From Mycobacterium sp. 4858 (lineage in GTDB: Bacteria; Actinomycetota; Actinomycetes; Mycobacteriales; Mycobacteriaceae): 64,000 nucleotides of DNA. A program made the translations under genes and the position numbers. Of this stretch, positions 50,953 through 61,275 are shown piece after piece (position 1 is the first letter of the stretch; each line of letters begins with the position of its first letter). The stretch spans positions 1,612,001-1,676,000 of the forward strand of contig NZ_LT968775.1 in NCBI RefSeq assembly GCF_900240975.1, given 5' to 3'. A model generated the notes under the pieces. The model searched no databases and was not told the origin of the DNA. It worked only from the letters and a program-made list of their open reading frames with translations.

Positions 50953-51804
50953 CTACATGTCCAGGCCGACGTCGAGCGCGCGCACCGAGTGCGTCAGCGC
51001 GCCGACGGCCAGGTAGTCCACCCCGGTGGCCGCGTAGGTGGCGGCGTTGTCCAGGCTGAGCCCGCCGGAGGACTCCAGCAGGACGGCGGGTGCGCGCGTG
51101 TCCCGGCGCTGCACGGCCATCTGCGTCTGCCACACCGGGAAGTTGTCCAGCAGGACCAGTTCCGGCTTCTCGGCCAGCACCTCGTCCAGCTGCTCGAGCG
51201 AATCGACCTCCACCTCGCACGGCAGATCGGGCGCCGCGTCGCGGACCGCCCGCAACGCGTCGACGACCGATCCCGCGGCCACCACGTGGTTGTCCTTGAT
51301 CAGCGCCGCGTCCCCCAGGCCCATCCGGTGGTTGACTCCCCCGCCGACGCGCACCGCGTACTTCTGCAGCGCACGCAGCCCGGGCAGGGTCTTGCGCGTG
51401 TCGCGGACCTTGGCCTTGGTGCCGTTCACGGCGTCGACCCAGGCCGCCGTCGTGGTGGCGATGCCCGACAGGTGGCAGACCAGGTTCAGCATGGTCCGCT
51501 CGGCGGTCAGCAGGCCGCGGGTGTCCGCGCGCACGGTCAGCACCGGCTCGCCGGGCTGCAGCCGGGCGCCGTCCTCGACGCTGTGCACCACCTCGTAGCC
51601 ACCGGGGAGGACGGCGTCGAGGACCAGCAGCGCGACCTCGACGCCGGCGATCACGCCGGCCTCGCGGGGCACCATCGACGCCGTGGCCACCGCGCCGGCG
51701 GGCACCGTCGCGAGGGTGGTGACGTCGGGCCCGTAGCGCAGGTCCTCCTCAAGAGCCCGCCGGATGGTGTCCTGAGCGGCGCTACGTTCGTCGGGCAGCA
51801 TCAT
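50953..51804 (-). CDS. nadC: Nicotinate-nucleotide pyrophosphorylase (quinolinate phosphoribosyltransferase)
   Basis: 283 residues. Conserved QPRTase segments: RKTLPGLRALQKYAVRVGGG, HRMGLGDAALIKDNH, EVEVDSLEQ and SSGGLSLDN. It converts quinolinate and PRPP to nicotinate mononucleotide. The start ATG shares a base with the nadB stop (TGATG). Last gene of nadA-nadB-nadC. Confidence 0.97.
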   Translation of the reverse strand: MMLPDERSAAQDTIRRALEEDLRYGPDVTTLATVPAGAVATASMVPREAGVIAGVEVALLVLDAVLPGGYEVVHSVEDGARLQPGEPVLTVRADTRGLLTAERTMLNLVCHLSGIATTTAAWVDAVNGTKAKVRDTRKTLPGLRALQKYAVRVGGGVNHRMGLGDAALIKDNHVVAAGSVVDALRAVRDAAPDLPCEVEVDSLEQLDEVLAEKPELVLLDNFPVWQTQMAVQRRDTRAPAVLLESSGGLSLDNAATYAATGVDYLAVGALTHSVRALDVGLDM

Positions 51805-53378
51805 CAGCCCACCGCCGCCAGCGCCTCCGCCAACACCGAGTTCCCGTCGTCGGCCAGCCGCAGCACGCTGCTGCGCGCCTGCTCCGGCGTGGGCTCGGGG
51901 TGTTCCGCTCGGTGGTGGCAGCCCCGGCTCTCGCTGCGCGCCAGGGCGGCGGCGGTCACGGCGCGGGCGGCCACGGCCAGCGCGACGTCCTCGAAGTCGC
52001 GACGGCCGGCGATGGTGCGCACCCGGGCCGCCGAGAGCGCGTCGGACAACCGGTTCAGCCCGGCGGCGTCGCGCACCACCGAAGCGTCGCGGCTCATCGC
52101 GGCCTGCAATTCGCGGCGGTCCGGCGCGGTGTGGACCGACGGCTCGCACTCTGTGGCCCGGACGCGCCCTGCCGCCAGTGCGTGCGCGACCGCGGCCTTG
52201 CCGGCGCGCCCGCCGACCACCAGGCCTTCCAGCAGGCTGTTGGACGCCAGCCGGTTGGCGCCGTGCATGCCGGTGCGCGCCACCTCGCCGGCGGCGAACA
52301 GCCCCGGCAGTTCGGTCTGCCCGAAGACGTCGGTGACGACGCCGCCGCAGCTGTAGTGCGCCCCCGGTACGACCGGGATGGGTTGGCGGACCGGGTCGAT
52401 GCCGGCGGCCCGGCACGCGGCGGTCACGGTCGGGAACCGGGTCGCAAAACCCGCGATGCCACGCGCGTCGAGGAAGACGCACGGGTCACCGGTTTCCTTC
52501 AGCCGCGCGTCGATGGCCGCGGCGACGATGTCGCGCGGCGCCAGATCGCCCATCGGGTGCACACCCGCGGTGACCGACTTGCCTTGCCGGTCAAGCAGTA
52601 TCGCGCCCTCACCGCGGATCGCCTCGGTGATCAGCGGACGCCGGCCGCCGCCCCCACCGAACAGCATCGTCGGATGGAACTGAATGAACTCGAGGTCGCT
52701 GACCGCGACGCCGGCCCACAGCGCCAGCGCGATGCCGTCGCCCGTCGAGCCCGCGGGATTGGTGGTCGCGCCGTAGAGGTGCCCGAGGCCACCGGAGGCC
52801 AGGATGACCGCCGGCGCGTCGATGATTCCGTACCCGTCGCGGTTGCCGACGGACACGCCGGTCACGGCCGCGCCGTCGTGCAGCACACGCAGCGCGACGT
52901 GGCCGGTGCGGACGTCCAGCAGCCGGGCGGCGTGGTCGAGCGCGCGCTGCACCTCGGCGCCGGTGGCGTCGCCCCCAGCGTGCACGATGCGCCGCCGCGA
53001 GTGCCCGCCCTCACGCGTCACGTCCCAGCGGCCCGGGGCCGCCTCATCGAATCGCGCTCCGGCACCGACCAATTCGGACACCGCCCGATAGCCGTCGGCG
53101 ACGATGGAGGTCACCGCGTCGGGATCGCAGAGGCCGGCGCCGGCAGCCACGGTGTCGGCGACGTGGGCCTCGACGGAGTCGTCGTTGTCGGGCAGGACCA
53201 CCGCGATGCCGCCCTGGGCGTAGTGCGTGGCCGTCGCCCCGCGCGCCTGGTCGGCCTTGCTCAGCACGACGACGCGGCGCCCCGCGCGGTGGGCGGCCAG
53301 CGCGGCGGCCAATCCCCCGACGCCGGTACCGATGACGACGACGTCGGCGCTGTCGGTCCAGGCCGGGCGGGCGGTCAT
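51804..53378 (-). CDS. nadB: L-aspartate oxidase
   Basis: 524 residues. FAD-binding [13 protein letters not shown] at the N-terminus, [10 protein letters not shown], the active-site loops HPTMLF, REGxxS-like (TREGGHSRR) and [18 protein letters not shown]. It oxidises aspartate to iminoaspartate for NadA. The ATG overlaps the nadA stop (ATGA). Confidence 0.97.
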   Translation of the reverse strand: MTARPAWTDSADVVVIGTGVGGLAAALAAHRAGRRVVVLSKADQARGATATHYAQGGIAVVLPDNDDSVEAHVADTVAAGAGLCDPDAVTSIVADGYRAVSELVGAGARFDEAAPGRWDVTREGGHSRRRIVHAGGDATGAEVQRALDHAARLLDVRTGHVALRVLHDGAAVTGVSVGNRDGYGIIDAPAVILASGGLGHLYGATTNPAGSTGDGIALALWAGVAVSDLEFIQFHPTMLFGGGGGRRPLITEAIRGEGAILLDRQGKSVTAGVHPMGDLAPRDIVAAAIDARLKETGDPCVFLDARGIAGFATRFPTVTAACRAAGIDPVRQPIPVVPGAHYSCGGVVTDVFGQTELPGLFAAGEVARTGMHGANRLASNSLLEGLVVGGRAGKAAVAHALAAGRVRATECEPSVHTAPDRRELQAAMSRDASVVRDAAGLNRLSDALSAARVRTIAGRRDFEDVALAVAARAVTAAALARSESRGCHHRAEHPEPTPEQARSSVLRLADDGNSVLAEALAAVG

Positions 53379-54424
53379 TCGCCGCCCCCCGGCTGACCGA
53401 TCTCGATCATCCGCTGCACGCTGCGCCGGCCCGCCGCCGCGATCTCGGGGTCGACGTCGACTTCATCGGCGCCGTCCACCAGGCAGCGCAACAGCGCCGC
53501 GGGCGTGATCATCTTCATGTACTTGCAGGACGCCCGGTCGTTGACCGCGCGGAAATCGACCTGGGGTGCGGCCCTGCGCAATTGATGCAGCATGCCGACC
53601 TCGGTGGCCACCAGCACCTTGCGGGCCCGGGTCTGGTGCGCGGCGTCGAGCATGCCGCCGGTGGACAGGATCTTGACCCGGTCCGCCGGGAAGGCACCCT
53701 CGCCGGCGAGGTACAACGCCGAAGTGGCACAACCACATTCGGGATGCACGTAGAGGTCGGCGTCGGGATTCGCCCTGGCCTGTTCGGACAGCTCGTCGCC
53801 GTTGATCCCGGCGTGGACATGGCATTCACCGGCCCACACGTGCATGTTCGTGCGGCCGGTCACCCGCCGCACGTGGGCCCCCAGGAACTGGTCCGGGCAG
53901 AACAGCACCTCGCGGTCGGGGTCGATCGAGTTCACCACGTCGACCGCGTTGGACGACGTGCAGCAGATGTCGGTCAGGGCCTTCACCGCGGCGGTGGTGT
54001 TGACGTAGGAGACGACGACGGCGCCGGGGTGCTCGTCCTTCCAGGCGCGCAGCTCGTCGGCGGTGATCGAGTCGGCCAGCGAGCAGCCGGCCCGCTGATC
54101 CGGGATGAGGACCGTCTTGTCGGGGCTGAGGATCTTGGCGGTCTCGGCCATGAAGTGCACCCCGCAGAACACGATGGTGTCCTCGGGCGCCTCCGCGGCG
54201 ATCCGCGACAGGGCCAGCGAATCCCCCACGTGGTCGGCGACGTCTTGAATCGCGGGCAGCTGGTAGTTGTGCGCCAGCACGGTGGCACCGCGCAGCTTCG
54301 CCAGGCGGCGGATCTCCGCGGCCCACTGCTCGTCGCCCTCCACACCGGTGTAACCGGTGGGCGTGTTGGTGACGTCGGCCATCATGTCTTCGGCGAGCGT
54401 GTCCATGCGATTCATAACCGTCAC
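53375..54424 (-). CDS. nadA: Quinolinate synthase
   Basis: 349 residues. The three cysteines for the [4Fe-4S] cluster are in the conserved [15 protein letters not shown] and CKYMKM segments. It condenses iminoaspartate with dihydroxyacetone phosphate. The GTG at 54422-54424 is chosen: AGGAG lies six bases upstream and the length equals that of M. tuberculosis NadA. The open frame further upstream crosses the NrtR operator. Confidence 0.97.
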   Translation of the reverse strand: MTVMNRMDTLAEDMMADVTNTPTGYTGVEGDEQWAAEIRRLAKLRGATVLAHNYQLPAIQDVADHVGDSLALSRIAAEAPEDTIVFCGVHFMAETAKILSPDKTVLIPDQRAGCSLADSITADELRAWKDEHPGAVVVSYVNTTAAVKALTDICCTSSNAVDVVNSIDPDREVLFCPDQFLGAHVRRVTGRTNMHVWAGECHVHAGINGDELSEQARANPDADLYVHPECGCATSALYLAGEGAFPADRVKILSTGGMLDAAHQTRARKVLVATEVGMLHQLRRAAPQVDFRAVNDRASCKYMKMITPAALLRCLVDGADEVDVDPEIAAAGRRSVQRMIEIGQPGGGE

Positions 54425-54447
54425 GGCGGCTCCTTTCAGCCCAGGAG

Positions 54448-54470
54448 GTTTTCGACTTATAATCGAAAAC
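54448..54470. promoter_or_regulatory. NrtR-type operator overlapping divergent nadA/nrtR promoters
   Basis: A 23-bp near-palindrome with arms GTTTTCGA and TCGAAAAC. Its centre contains TATAAT (54458-54463) on the plus strand, 7 bases before the nrtR ATG. On the minus strand the centre reads TTATAAG and can serve nadA. A repressor bound here would block both promoters. Confidence 0.85.
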
Positions 54471-55190
54471 ATGGCCCATACTAGCACTGAACACGAGGTG
54501 CTTGCGGTGGTGTTTCAGGTTCGCCAGGTAACGGACGGCCCGCGAATACAGAAACCGCAGCTTAACGTGCTGTTATGGCAGCGCGCCAGGGACCCGCAGC
54601 GCGGTGCCTGGTCGCTGCCGGGCGGACGGCTGCGCAACGACGAGGACATGACCAGCTCGGTCCGCCGGCAGCTGGCCGAGAAGGTGGACCTCAAGGAGCT
54701 GGCGCACCTGGAACAGCTGGCGGTGTTCTCCGATCCGAACCGGGTGCCGGGCGCCCGGGTGATCGCCTCGACCTTCCTGGGCTTGGTGCCCTCCCCCGCC
54801 ACCCCCGAGCTGCCGCCGGACACGCGGTGGCACCCGGTGAGCTGCCTGCCCGAGATGGCGTTCGACCACGGCCCGATGGTCACCCACGCCCACGCCCGGC
54901 TGGTCGCCAAGCTGTCCTACACCAACCTCGGGTTTGCTTTGGCGCCAAAGGAATTCGCGTTGTCCACGCTGCGCGACATCTACGGCGCCGCGCTGGGCTA
55001 CCAGGTCGACGCGACGAACCTGCAGCGCGTGCTGGTCCGCCGCGGCGTGATCAGCCAGACCGGCACCATCGCGCAGTCCGGTCGCAGCGGAGGCCGGCCG
55101 GCGGCCCTGTACCACTTCACCGACTCCCGGCTGCGGGTCACCGACGAATTCGCCGCGCTGCGGCCCCCCGGGCAGCCAGGCCAGGTCTGA
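54471..55190 (+). CDS. nrtR: NrtR-type Nudix-related repressor of NAD synthesis (Rv1593c-like)
   Basis: 239 residues. A Nudix-like domain (about 5-150) with [16 protein letters not shown] is followed by a winged-helix domain (about 160-230, [26 protein letters not shown]). In NrtR the Nudix fold senses ADP-ribose or related NAD metabolites and the winged helix binds the operator; the mycobacterial protein is reported to repress nadABC. Gene context agrees: it is divergent from nadA with a palindrome between. The ATG directly follows the operator and has no ribosome site, so the transcript is probably leaderless. Confidence 0.92.
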   Translation: MAHTSTEHEVLAVVFQVRQVTDGPRIQKPQLNVLLWQRARDPQRGAWSLPGGRLRNDEDMTSSVRRQLAEKVDLKELAHLEQLAVFSDPNRVPGARVIASTFLGLVPSPATPELPPDTRWHPVSCLPEMAFDHGPMVTHAHARLVAKLSYTNLGFALAPKEFALSTLRDIYGAALGYQVDATNLQRVLVRRGVISQTGTIAQSGRSGGRPAALYHFTDSRLRVTDEFAALRPPGQPGQV

Positions 55191-55202
55191 CGGCCCGCGG
55201 CG

Positions 55203-55237
55203 CCCGACCCGGCAAGTTTGCGGAAAGCCCGGTCGGG
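55203..55237 (+). terminator. Candidate terminator of nrtR
   Basis: CCCGACC pairs with GGTCGGG, then one mismatch and GGC pairs with GCC, giving a 10-pair stem with a 13-base loop. It begins 13 bases after the nrtR stop. No T-tract follows. The rest of the 182-base gap up to the lipase gene holds no gene I can support. Confidence 0.55.
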
Positions 55238-55372
55238 GGACACAGGTGAATCGGCAACCGTGGCGCGCCTGACTGCCTTTCCCGGCGAGAAGTCGCCCAC
55301 GATGCGGCGATTGCGTTTTGGTTACCTGCCGTTCATGGGCGAGAATGCCGGGTGGCCTAGAAGGGAGCCTCA

Positions 55373-56713
55373 ATGGCTGAGCTCGGCAATCTGGCAGGCA
55401 CACGCGGGGCGGAGTGGATCGCCCGGCCCCCACACGAGGAATTGCAGCGCAAAGTACGCCCGCTGCTGCCCTCGGACGACCCGTTCTACCAGCCACCACT
55501 GGGGTTCCAACACGCCGAGCCCGGGACGGTGCTGCGCTCGCGCGACGTGGAGCTGGCGTTTTTGGGCCTGATTCCACAGCCGGTCAAGGCGGTGCAGCTG
55601 CTCTACCGGACGATGGACATGAACGGCGAGCCCGAGGCGACCGTGACGACCGTGATCGTCCCGGCCGAGCTCGCCCCGGAACGGCCCTGCCCGCTGCTGT
55701 CCTACCAGTGCGCGATCGACGCCGTGTCGTCGCGTTGCTTCCCGTCCTACGCGCTCCGGCGCAGGGCGAAGGCCCTGGGGGCCATCGGTCAGTTCGAGTA
55801 CTTCCTGATCGCCGCCGCCGTCGCCGAGGGCTGGGCCGTCTCGGTGCCCGACCACGAGGGCCTGCACGGCCTCTGGGGTGCGCCGTACGAGCCCGGCTAT
55901 CGCGTGTTGGACGGCATCCGGGCGGCGCTGGGTTCGGACCGCCTCGGGTTGTCCCCGTCGGCGCCGATCGGGTTGTGGGGTTACTCCGGCGGCGGCCTGG
56001 CCAGTGCCTGGGCCGCCGAACTGTGCGCCGAGTACGCGCCCGAGCTCGACGTCGTCGGGGCGGTGCTGGGATCACCAGTCGGCGACCTGGGCAACACCTT
56101 CCGCAGGCTCAACGGCAGCTTCCTGTCGGGCCTGCCCGCGCTGGTGGTGGCCGCGCTCGCCCACATCTACCCCGAGCTGGACCGGGTGATCAAAGAGCAC
56201 AGCAACGAGGAGGGGCGCGCCCTGCTCGAATCGCTCGAGAAGATGACCACCGTGGAGGCGGTCATCCGGATGGCCGGCAAGAACATGGGTGACTACCTCG
56301 ACGAGCCGCTCGAGAGCATCCTCTCGACGCCCGAGGTCACCCACGTGTTCGAGAACATCAAGCTGGGTGCGGCCGTCCCGACGCCGCCCGTGCTGATCGT
56401 GCAGGCGGTCCACGACTACCTCATCGACGTCAAGGACATCGACGTGCTCGCCGACGCCTATTCGGCAGGCGGCGCCCAGGTCACCTACCATCGCGACGCG
56501 TTCAACGAGCACATGCTGTTACACCCGCTGTCGGCTCCGATGACGCTGCGCTGGCTCACGGACCGGTTCGACCGCCGGCCGCTGACCGAGCATCTGATCC
56601 GGACCACCTGGCCGACGATGTTCCACCCGATGACCTACGTCGGGATGGCGCGCCTGGCCAAGATCGCCGCCAAGGTCATCTTCGGCCGGAGGATTCACCG
56701 CCGTCCGCTATGA
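55373..56713 (+). CDS. Secretory-lipase-family (LIP) alpha/beta hydrolase (Rv1592c-like)
   Basis: 446 residues. The nucleophile elbow GYSGGG is at about residue 205. The acid is probably Asp in [10 protein letters not shown], and the histidine is in FNEHMLLHP. The protein has the size and order of the LIP family. No signal peptide is visible at the N-terminus. It should hydrolyse lipid esters; M. tuberculosis Rv1592c has the same length. GGGAG lies before the ATG. It overlaps the convergent membrane gene by 6 bases. Confidence 0.88.
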   Translation: MAELGNLAGTRGAEWIARPPHEELQRKVRPLLPSDDPFYQPPLGFQHAEPGTVLRSRDVELAFLGLIPQPVKAVQLLYRTMDMNGEPEATVTTVIVPAELAPERPCPLLSYQCAIDAVSSRCFPSYALRRRAKALGAIGQFEYFLIAAAVAEGWAVSVPDHEGLHGLWGAPYEPGYRVLDGIRAALGSDRLGLSPSAPIGLWGYSGGGLASAWAAELCAEYAPELDVVGAVLGSPVGDLGNTFRRLNGSFLSGLPALVVAALAHIYPELDRVIKEHSNEEGRALLESLEKMTTVEAVIRMAGKNMGDYLDEPLESILSTPEVTHVFENIKLGAAVPTPPVLIVQAVHDYLIDVKDIDVLADAYSAGGAQVTYHRDAFNEHMLLHPLSAPMTLRWLTDRFDRRPLTEHLIRTTWPTMFHPMTYVGMARLAKIAAKVIFGRRIHRRPL

Positions 56714-57364
56714 CAGGGGCGTGTCCGGTGCGCCCCCGGCTCCCACCGGCAGCGCGTCGCCAGACCGGCCGCCCGGAGGATAGGCGCCCAGGTCGTCGCG
56801 GGCGTCGGCGGCCGCAAACACCGCATAGAGCAGCGCGGCGATAGCGGCCGGCCACAGCAGGGTCAGCGCCACCCGCAGCGGATGGCCCGCGAAGAACACC
56901 GGCGGCGCCTGGATGACATACGCCACCGACGGGGCTTTCGACAGCGGCACCGCGTCGAAGTCCAGTGCGCCGTAGCGGAGCCGCACCAACGCCGCCCCGG
57001 TCGCCGTCGCGGCCGCGGCGACGGTCATCATGCCGATCGCGAGTGCGACCACCATTCCCGGTCCGCGCCGAACACGCCACTGCCACGCCAGCACCGGGGC
57101 CACCACGGCGAGCACGGTCAGCAGACCGAGCATCAGGCACGGCGCGTCGAAGAAGTGCTCCGACTCGGTGCCCAGATAGTCGTGGACCCGTTCACCCGCG
57201 CGGGTGAGCGCCACCACGGCGTGGATGGGCGGCGCGATCCACGCCCACAGCCCGCCGATCAGCACACCGAGCGCCAGGGAGCCCAGAGCGGCGACGGCGA
57301 TGGCGCGAGTCCGGGACGTGGCCGGGGCGGTCGCGGGGGGCGCGGTTTCCGCGGGCTGGGTCAC
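56708..57364 (-). CDS. DUF2567 membrane protein (Rv1591-like)
   Basis: 218 residues with four membrane helices and a large loop after the first. Function unknown; a gene of this family is found next to bioB/bsaP in mycobacteria. The GTG overlaps the bsaP stop (GTGA), so the two are co-translated. The open frame 33 codons upstream overlaps bsaP and is not used. Confidence 0.82.
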   Translation of the reverse strand: MTQPAETAPPATAPATSRTRAIAVAALGSLALGVLIGGLWAWIAPPIHAVVALTRAGERVHDYLGTESEHFFDAPCLMLGLLTVLAVVAPVLAWQWRVRRGPGMVVALAIGMMTVAAAATATGAALVRLRYGALDFDAVPLSKAPSVAYVIQAPPVFFAGHPLRVALTLLWPAAIAALLYAVFAAADARDDLGAYPPGGRSGDALPVGAGGAPDTPLS

Positions 57365-57597
57365 CGGTGGGCCTCCAGGTCGACGGAGTCGACCTGACCG
57401 TGCCGCGAGCACCGCGCCCGCCAGCCGTCGGGGCGAACCTGCACGACCATCCGGCGTCCGCATTCCGCGCAGAACCGGGGCGGCTCCAGGCCCAACTGCG
57501 CCGCTGTCGGCACTGCGGTGCCCCCCAATTCCCCGGTGTAGACGTTGTAGACGCCGGCACTGACCGGAGCACCAAGATCCCCAACCACAGTCGCCAC
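57361..57597 (-). CDS. bsaP: Biotin synthase auxiliary protein (Rv1590-like)
   Basis: 78 residues. Cys43, Cys46, Cys63 and His66 are spaced like a small metal or iron-sulfur binding knuckle (CAECGRR...CSRHG). I recall that this family (BsaP) is reported to be required for biotin synthase activity in mycobacteria, probably by helping the iron-sulfur cluster that donates sulfur. It starts 5 bases after bioB and overlaps the DUF2567 gene, which supports that role. Confidence 0.85.
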   Translation of the reverse strand: MATVVGDLGAPVSAGVYNVYTGELGGTAVPTAAQLGLEPPRFCAECGRRMVVQVRPDGWRARCSRHGQVDSVDLEAHR

Positions 57598-57602
57598 GTC
57601 TC

Positions 57603-58637
57603 TTACAGGGTGGCGTTGAGCGCCTTGATGGGCATCTGCAGGTCGTCCAGCAGTTCCAGATCGGCTTCGGCCGGACGGCCGAGCGTGGTCAGGTAGTTGC
57701 CGACGATCACCGCGTTGATGCCGCCCAGGATGCCCTTCTTGGCGCCCAGGTCACCCAGGGTGATTTCGCGGCCCCCGGCGAACCGCAGCATCGCGCGCGG
57801 CAACGCCAGGCGGAAAGCGGCCACCGACTTCAGCGCCTCGGCCACCGGCAGCACCTCGAGGTCGCCGAACGGCGTGCCGGGCCGCGGGTTGAGGAAGTTC
57901 AACGGCACCTCGTCGGGCCCCAGCTCGGCCAGTTCGGCGGCGAACTCCGCGCGCTGCTCGAGCGTCTCGCCCATGCCCAGGATGCCGCCGCAGCACACCT
58001 CCATCCCGGCGTCGCGCACCATCGACAGGGTCTGCCAGCGCTCTTCCCAGGTGTGGGTGGTCACGACGTTGGTGAAGAACGAGCGGGCCGTCTCCAGGTT
58101 GTGGTTGTACCGGTGCACGCCCATCGCCGAGAGCTGCTCGACCTGCTCGGCGGTCAGCATTCCCAGCGAGCAGGCGATGTTGATCTCGACCTCGTTGCGG
58201 ATCGCCTCGATGCCGGCCGCGACCTGGGTCATCAGCCGCTCGTCGGGGCCGCGCACGGCGGCCACGATGCAGAACTCGGTGGCACCCGACTTGGCGGTCT
58301 GCTTGGCGGCCTCGACCAGGCTGGGAATGTCCAGCCGGGCGCTGCGCACCGGGGAGGCGAACAACCCCGACTGCGAGCAGAAATGACAGTCCTCCGGGCA
58401 GCCGCCCGTCTTCAGGCTGATGATGCCCTCGACCTCGACCTCGGGGCCGCACCAGCGCATGCGCACCTCATGGGCCAGCGCCAGCAGGTCGTCGAGCCGG
58501 TCGTCGGGCAGCTGCAGCACCTGCAGCACCTGCTCCCGGCTCAGTCCCTCACCGCGCTCGAGCACCTGGTCGCGGGCAACCGCCAGGATGTCTGCGCCGT
58601 GGGCGCCGGTCGCCGGTCGAGTGGCCGCTTGAGTCAC
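57603..58637 (-). CDS. bioB: Biotin synthase
   Basis: 344 residues, radical-SAM TIM barrel. The SAM cluster cysteines are in CPEDCHFC (C-x3-C-x2-C). Residues for the second cluster lie in [18 protein letters not shown] and the RFAGGRE strand. It inserts sulfur into dethiobiotin. The GTG at 58635-58637 follows GGGGAG at six bases and matches family similarity (VTQAATRP); eleven open codons upstream are not used. Confidence 0.96.
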   Translation of the reverse strand: MTQAATRPATGAHGADILAVARDQVLERGEGLSREQVLQVLQLPDDRLDDLLALAHEVRMRWCGPEVEVEGIISLKTGGCPEDCHFCSQSGLFASPVRSARLDIPSLVEAAKQTAKSGATEFCIVAAVRGPDERLMTQVAAGIEAIRNEVEINIACSLGMLTAEQVEQLSAMGVHRYNHNLETARSFFTNVVTTHTWEERWQTLSMVRDAGMEVCCGGILGMGETLEQRAEFAAELAELGPDEVPLNFLNPRPGTPFGDLEVLPVAEALKSVAAFRLALPRAMLRFAGGREITLGDLGAKKGILGGINAVIVGNYLTTLGRPAEADLELLDDLQMPIKALNATL

Positions 58638-58680
58638 CAGTACTCCCCTGCATCGTCGTTGGCCGAGCATGCGGCCACCC

Positions 58681-58697
58681 CTGCCACGTGGTGGCAG
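58681..58697. promoter_or_regulatory. 17-bp palindrome in the bioB divergent region
   Basis: CTGCCAC-GTG-GTGGCAG has perfect 7-bp arms. It lies 43 bases upstream of the bioB GTG and 70 bases before the small membrane gene. It could be an operator or a hairpin in the bioB leader; I do not recognise a known binding motif. Confidence 0.5.
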
Positions 58698-58766
58698 CGC
58701 GAATAAAAGTGTTCAAAGTAGGGTAACGGCCGCAGAAGACAGCGTCCGCCGGGGTATCTCACCACC

Positions 58767-58955
58767 ATGACCGATCCGCACGCCGTGTACGTCGCCCACC
58801 ACATGCTCCTGCTGGCGATTCCGGCATTCCTGCCGGCGGTGGTGGTCGTGGCCGTGATCTTGTATGTCGCCTTGAAGGACCGTCGCGCCGGCGACGGCGA
58901 CGCAGCGCCGGGCGGCTCCGAAGCCCGCCACGGCGCCGACGAAAAACGTGATTGA
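58767..58955 (+). CDS. Small single-helix membrane protein
   Basis: 62 residues. One membrane helix (about 13-36, LLLAIPAFLPAVVVVAVI) separates a short histidine-containing N-terminus (AVYVAHHM) from a charged, glycine-rich tail. No known family. Unlike random open frames here, its codons show the usual strong G/C at third positions. It lies 37 bases before the 34-bp palindrome that precedes the membrane module, and may be part of that module. Confidence 0.55.
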   Translation: MTDPHAVYVAHHMLLLAIPAFLPAVVVVAVILYVALKDRRAGDGDAAPGGSEARHGADEKRD

Positions 58956-58992
58956 CGACACGCCCGCTGGGGCATTCCGCGAACAGACACCG

Positions 58993-59026
58993 GATCGCTA
59001 ACTTACTCCGAAGTAAGTTAGCGATC
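58993..59026. promoter_or_regulatory. 34-bp palindrome before the membrane/cupredoxin module
   Basis: GATCGCTAACTTACT (58993-59007) and its exact inverse AGTAAGTTAGCGATC (59012-59026) are separated by four bases. The right arm ends 35 bases before the ATG at 59062. Such a long exact palindrome at a promoter is typical of a TetR-type operator, perhaps bound by two dimers. The regulator is not in the window. Confidence 0.75.
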
Positions 59027-59061
59027 GGCTGGACCGGACGCGAGTGTGGGAGGGCACAACG

Positions 59062-60906
59062 ATGACGTCGACGGGGCTGATGCTGCTCGCCGAGCCACCG
59101 GCGCGGGGCGCGGGACTGAATCAGGTGATCGGCCTGTCGGTCGCGGCGGTGGTGATCGCCGCGGGCATGCTGTGGGTCGGTCATGCCCACCGCACCCATC
59201 GGATCGAGTGGTTGACCCGGATCGCCGACAAGCTGGGCGAGAAGTTCCACCGGCCCAATTGGGTGGCACTTCCGGTCCTCATCTTCACGACGTTCATCAT
59301 CTGTGCCCTGTTCGGGTTCATCTGGGACGTCAGCTGGCACATCGGCAACGGGCGCGACCCCGGCCCCTTGGCCAACCCCGCGCACTACTTCATCATCATC
59401 GGCCTGTTCGGAATCTTCGTCGCCGGCATGGTCTCGGTCGTGCTGCCGTTCGACAAGCCGGGCCCCGCGGCGGTGCGCATCACGCGCAACTGGTACGCGC
59501 CCGTGGGCGGCCTTCTGATGGCGGGCTGCGGGATGTACGCGATGATCGGGTTCCCCCTCGACGACATCTGGCACCGGATCTTCGGACAAGACGTAACTCT
59601 CTGGGGCCCAACGCATTTGATGATGATCGGCGGGGCGTGTTTCTCGCTCTTCTCGGTGCTGATGCTGGAGCGTGAAGGCGAGGCCCACGAAGCCGATGAG
59701 GGAATCCACGGCGCCTTCATCACCTTCTTGCGCTATCTGTCCTTCGGCGGGCTGTTCATCGGCCTGTCCGTCTACCAGATCGAGTTCGACTTCGGGGTCC
59801 CGCAGTTCCGGCTGGTGTTTCAGCCGATGCTTATCGCCGCGGCGTCCGCGCTGGCGGCCGTCGCCGCCCGCATGACGATGGGACGCGGCGCCGCGATCAT
59901 CGCGGCGGTGTTCGCCATCGCGCTGCGGGGCGCGGTTGCGGTGCTGGTCGGCCCCATCCTGGGCGCCCCGATCAACTGGTTCCCGCTGTACCTGGGTCCC
60001 GCCCTCGTCGTCGAGCTGGTGGCGCTGACCCCGTTGATCAAGCGTCCGGTGGCCTTCGGCGCGGTCTGCGGCCTCGCGGTCGCCACGGTGGGGCTGTGGC
60101 TGGAGTCGCTATGGATCGGGGCGGTGTACCACTACCCGTGGCCGACGAGCATGTGGGGCGAGGCGCTGGCGATGTCGGTGCCCGTCGCGGCGTTGACCGG
60201 GGTATGCGGCGCGCTATTCGGCTTGGTCCTCACCGGCCGGCGCCTGCCGAGCCGCGGGGTCGGCATCTCGGTGGTGGCCGCGGCGGTGTTGGTGATCGGC
60301 GTCGCGGTGGCCAACGGCTTGCACATCCTCGTGCCGGGCCAGAACACCGCCACGGTGACGTTGACGGATCTCCCGAGTCCGGCGGGGCAGCGGATGGTGT
60401 CGGCCGACGTGATGATCTCCCCGACGACCATGGTCAGTGACCACCCGGACTGGCTGACGATCCTGTCCTGGCAAGGGCGGATGCAGAACGACCGTGGCCT
60501 GATGATCGACAAGCTCGCCAAGGTCGGGCCGGGGCACTATCGGTCCACCCAGCCGGTCCCGGTGTGGGGAGACTGGAAGACGCTGTTGCGGGTGCAGGAC
60601 GGCCGCACGATGACGGCCGTCCCGATCTACGAGCCGGCCGACGACGCCATCCCGGCGCCCGAGGTCCCGGCGCTGGCGTCCAGCACCCGGCCCTTCGTGC
60701 TGGAGGCCACTATCCTGCAGCGCGAACGCGACCAGAGCGCGCCGGCCTGGTTGTTCACCGCCGGTGGGATCGTCGTGCTGTTCCTGACGCTGATGGTGAT
60801 CAGCGCCCTCACCTGGGGCGCCGGCCGGATCAACAACTACGAAAACCTGCCCAGGCGGCCGGAGGAGGAGAAGCACACCGTGCCCGGCACCCGCCAGGCG
60901 GCGTGA
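59062..60906 (+). CDS. Polytopic membrane protein of unknown function, possible metal-handling role
   Basis: 614 residues. About eleven membrane helices (about 20-420) include histidine/tryptophan-rich loops (DVSWHIG, DDIWHRIFG, GPTHLMMIGG). An extracytoplasmic beta-rich domain of about 120 residues (about 425-555) contains a GHYRSTQPVPVWGDW segment that recalls YtkA/FixH-like domains of copper proteins, and one last helix follows (about 568-590). The ATG at 59062 is chosen over a GTG six codons earlier because GGGAGGG lies eight bases before it. Three bases separate it from the lipoprotein gene. I know no characterised member. Confidence 0.6.
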   Translation: MTSTGLMLLAEPPARGAGLNQVIGLSVAAVVIAAGMLWVGHAHRTHRIEWLTRIADKLGEKFHRPNWVALPVLIFTTFIICALFGFIWDVSWHIGNGRDPGPLANPAHYFIIIGLFGIFVAGMVSVVLPFDKPGPAAVRITRNWYAPVGGLLMAGCGMYAMIGFPLDDIWHRIFGQDVTLWGPTHLMMIGGACFSLFSVLMLEREGEAHEADEGIHGAFITFLRYLSFGGLFIGLSVYQIEFDFGVPQFRLVFQPMLIAAASALAAVAARMTMGRGAAIIAAVFAIALRGAVAVLVGPILGAPINWFPLYLGPALVVELVALTPLIKRPVAFGAVCGLAVATVGLWLESLWIGAVYHYPWPTSMWGEALAMSVPVAALTGVCGALFGLVLTGRRLPSRGVGISVVAAAVLVIGVAVANGLHILVPGQNTATVTLTDLPSPAGQRMVSADVMISPTTMVSDHPDWLTILSWQGRMQNDRGLMIDKLAKVGPGHYRSTQPVPVWGDWKTLLRVQDGRTMTAVPIYEPADDAIPAPEVPALASSTRPFVLEATILQRERDQSAPAWLFTAGGIVVLFLTLMVISALTWGAGRINNYENLPRRPEEEKHTVPGTRQAA

Positions 60907-60909
60907 TCG

Positions 60910-61275
60910 ATGGCGATTCGTAGCGCCCTCACGGCGGCGTGGGCGGCGGCACTGGTGTGGGCCTTGGTCGCCTGCGGCGCAAAAGGGCCGGCCCAGCCGC
61001 CGCCGGCCGGCCTGGACGTCTACATCACCATCGCCAACGGCCAGGTGACCCCGACCAACGCCGCCCTGCAGGCCAGGGTTAAACAGCCGATCACCCTGCA
61101 CGTCACCAGCGACGCCGCAGACGAGCTGCACGTGCACTCGACGCCCGACAACAGGTTCCCGGTGGCGGTCGCGGCCAACCAGACGTTCCAGTTCAGCGTC
61201 GACGTGCCCGGCAACGTCGAGGTGGAACTGCACCATCTGAACCGCACGATCGCGACCATCCAAGTCCAGCCGTGA
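60910..61275 (+). CDS. Cupredoxin-like lipoprotein
   Basis: 121 residues. A signal peptide with lipobox LVAC is followed, after a proline-rich spacer, by a beta-sandwich domain of about 80 residues. The segment DELHVHSTPDNRF and the later VELHHLNR put histidines where cupredoxins bind metal, but the usual Cys/Met ligands are missing. It would be anchored outside the membrane. It overlaps the next gene by four bases (GTGA) and follows the polytopic protein by three, so the three work together. Confidence 0.68.
   Translation: MAIRSALTAAWAAALVWALVACGAKGPAQPPPAGLDVYITIANGQVTPTNAALQARVKQPITLHVTSDAADELHVHSTPDNRFPVAVAANQTFQFSVDVPGNVEVELHHLNRTIATIQVQP

Noticed and set aside
58698..58735. BioQ-type operator near bioB (GTTCAAAG...GTAAC)
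   Set aside because: Only a half-site-like GTTCA is present and the second half does not fit the palindromic consensus I recall.
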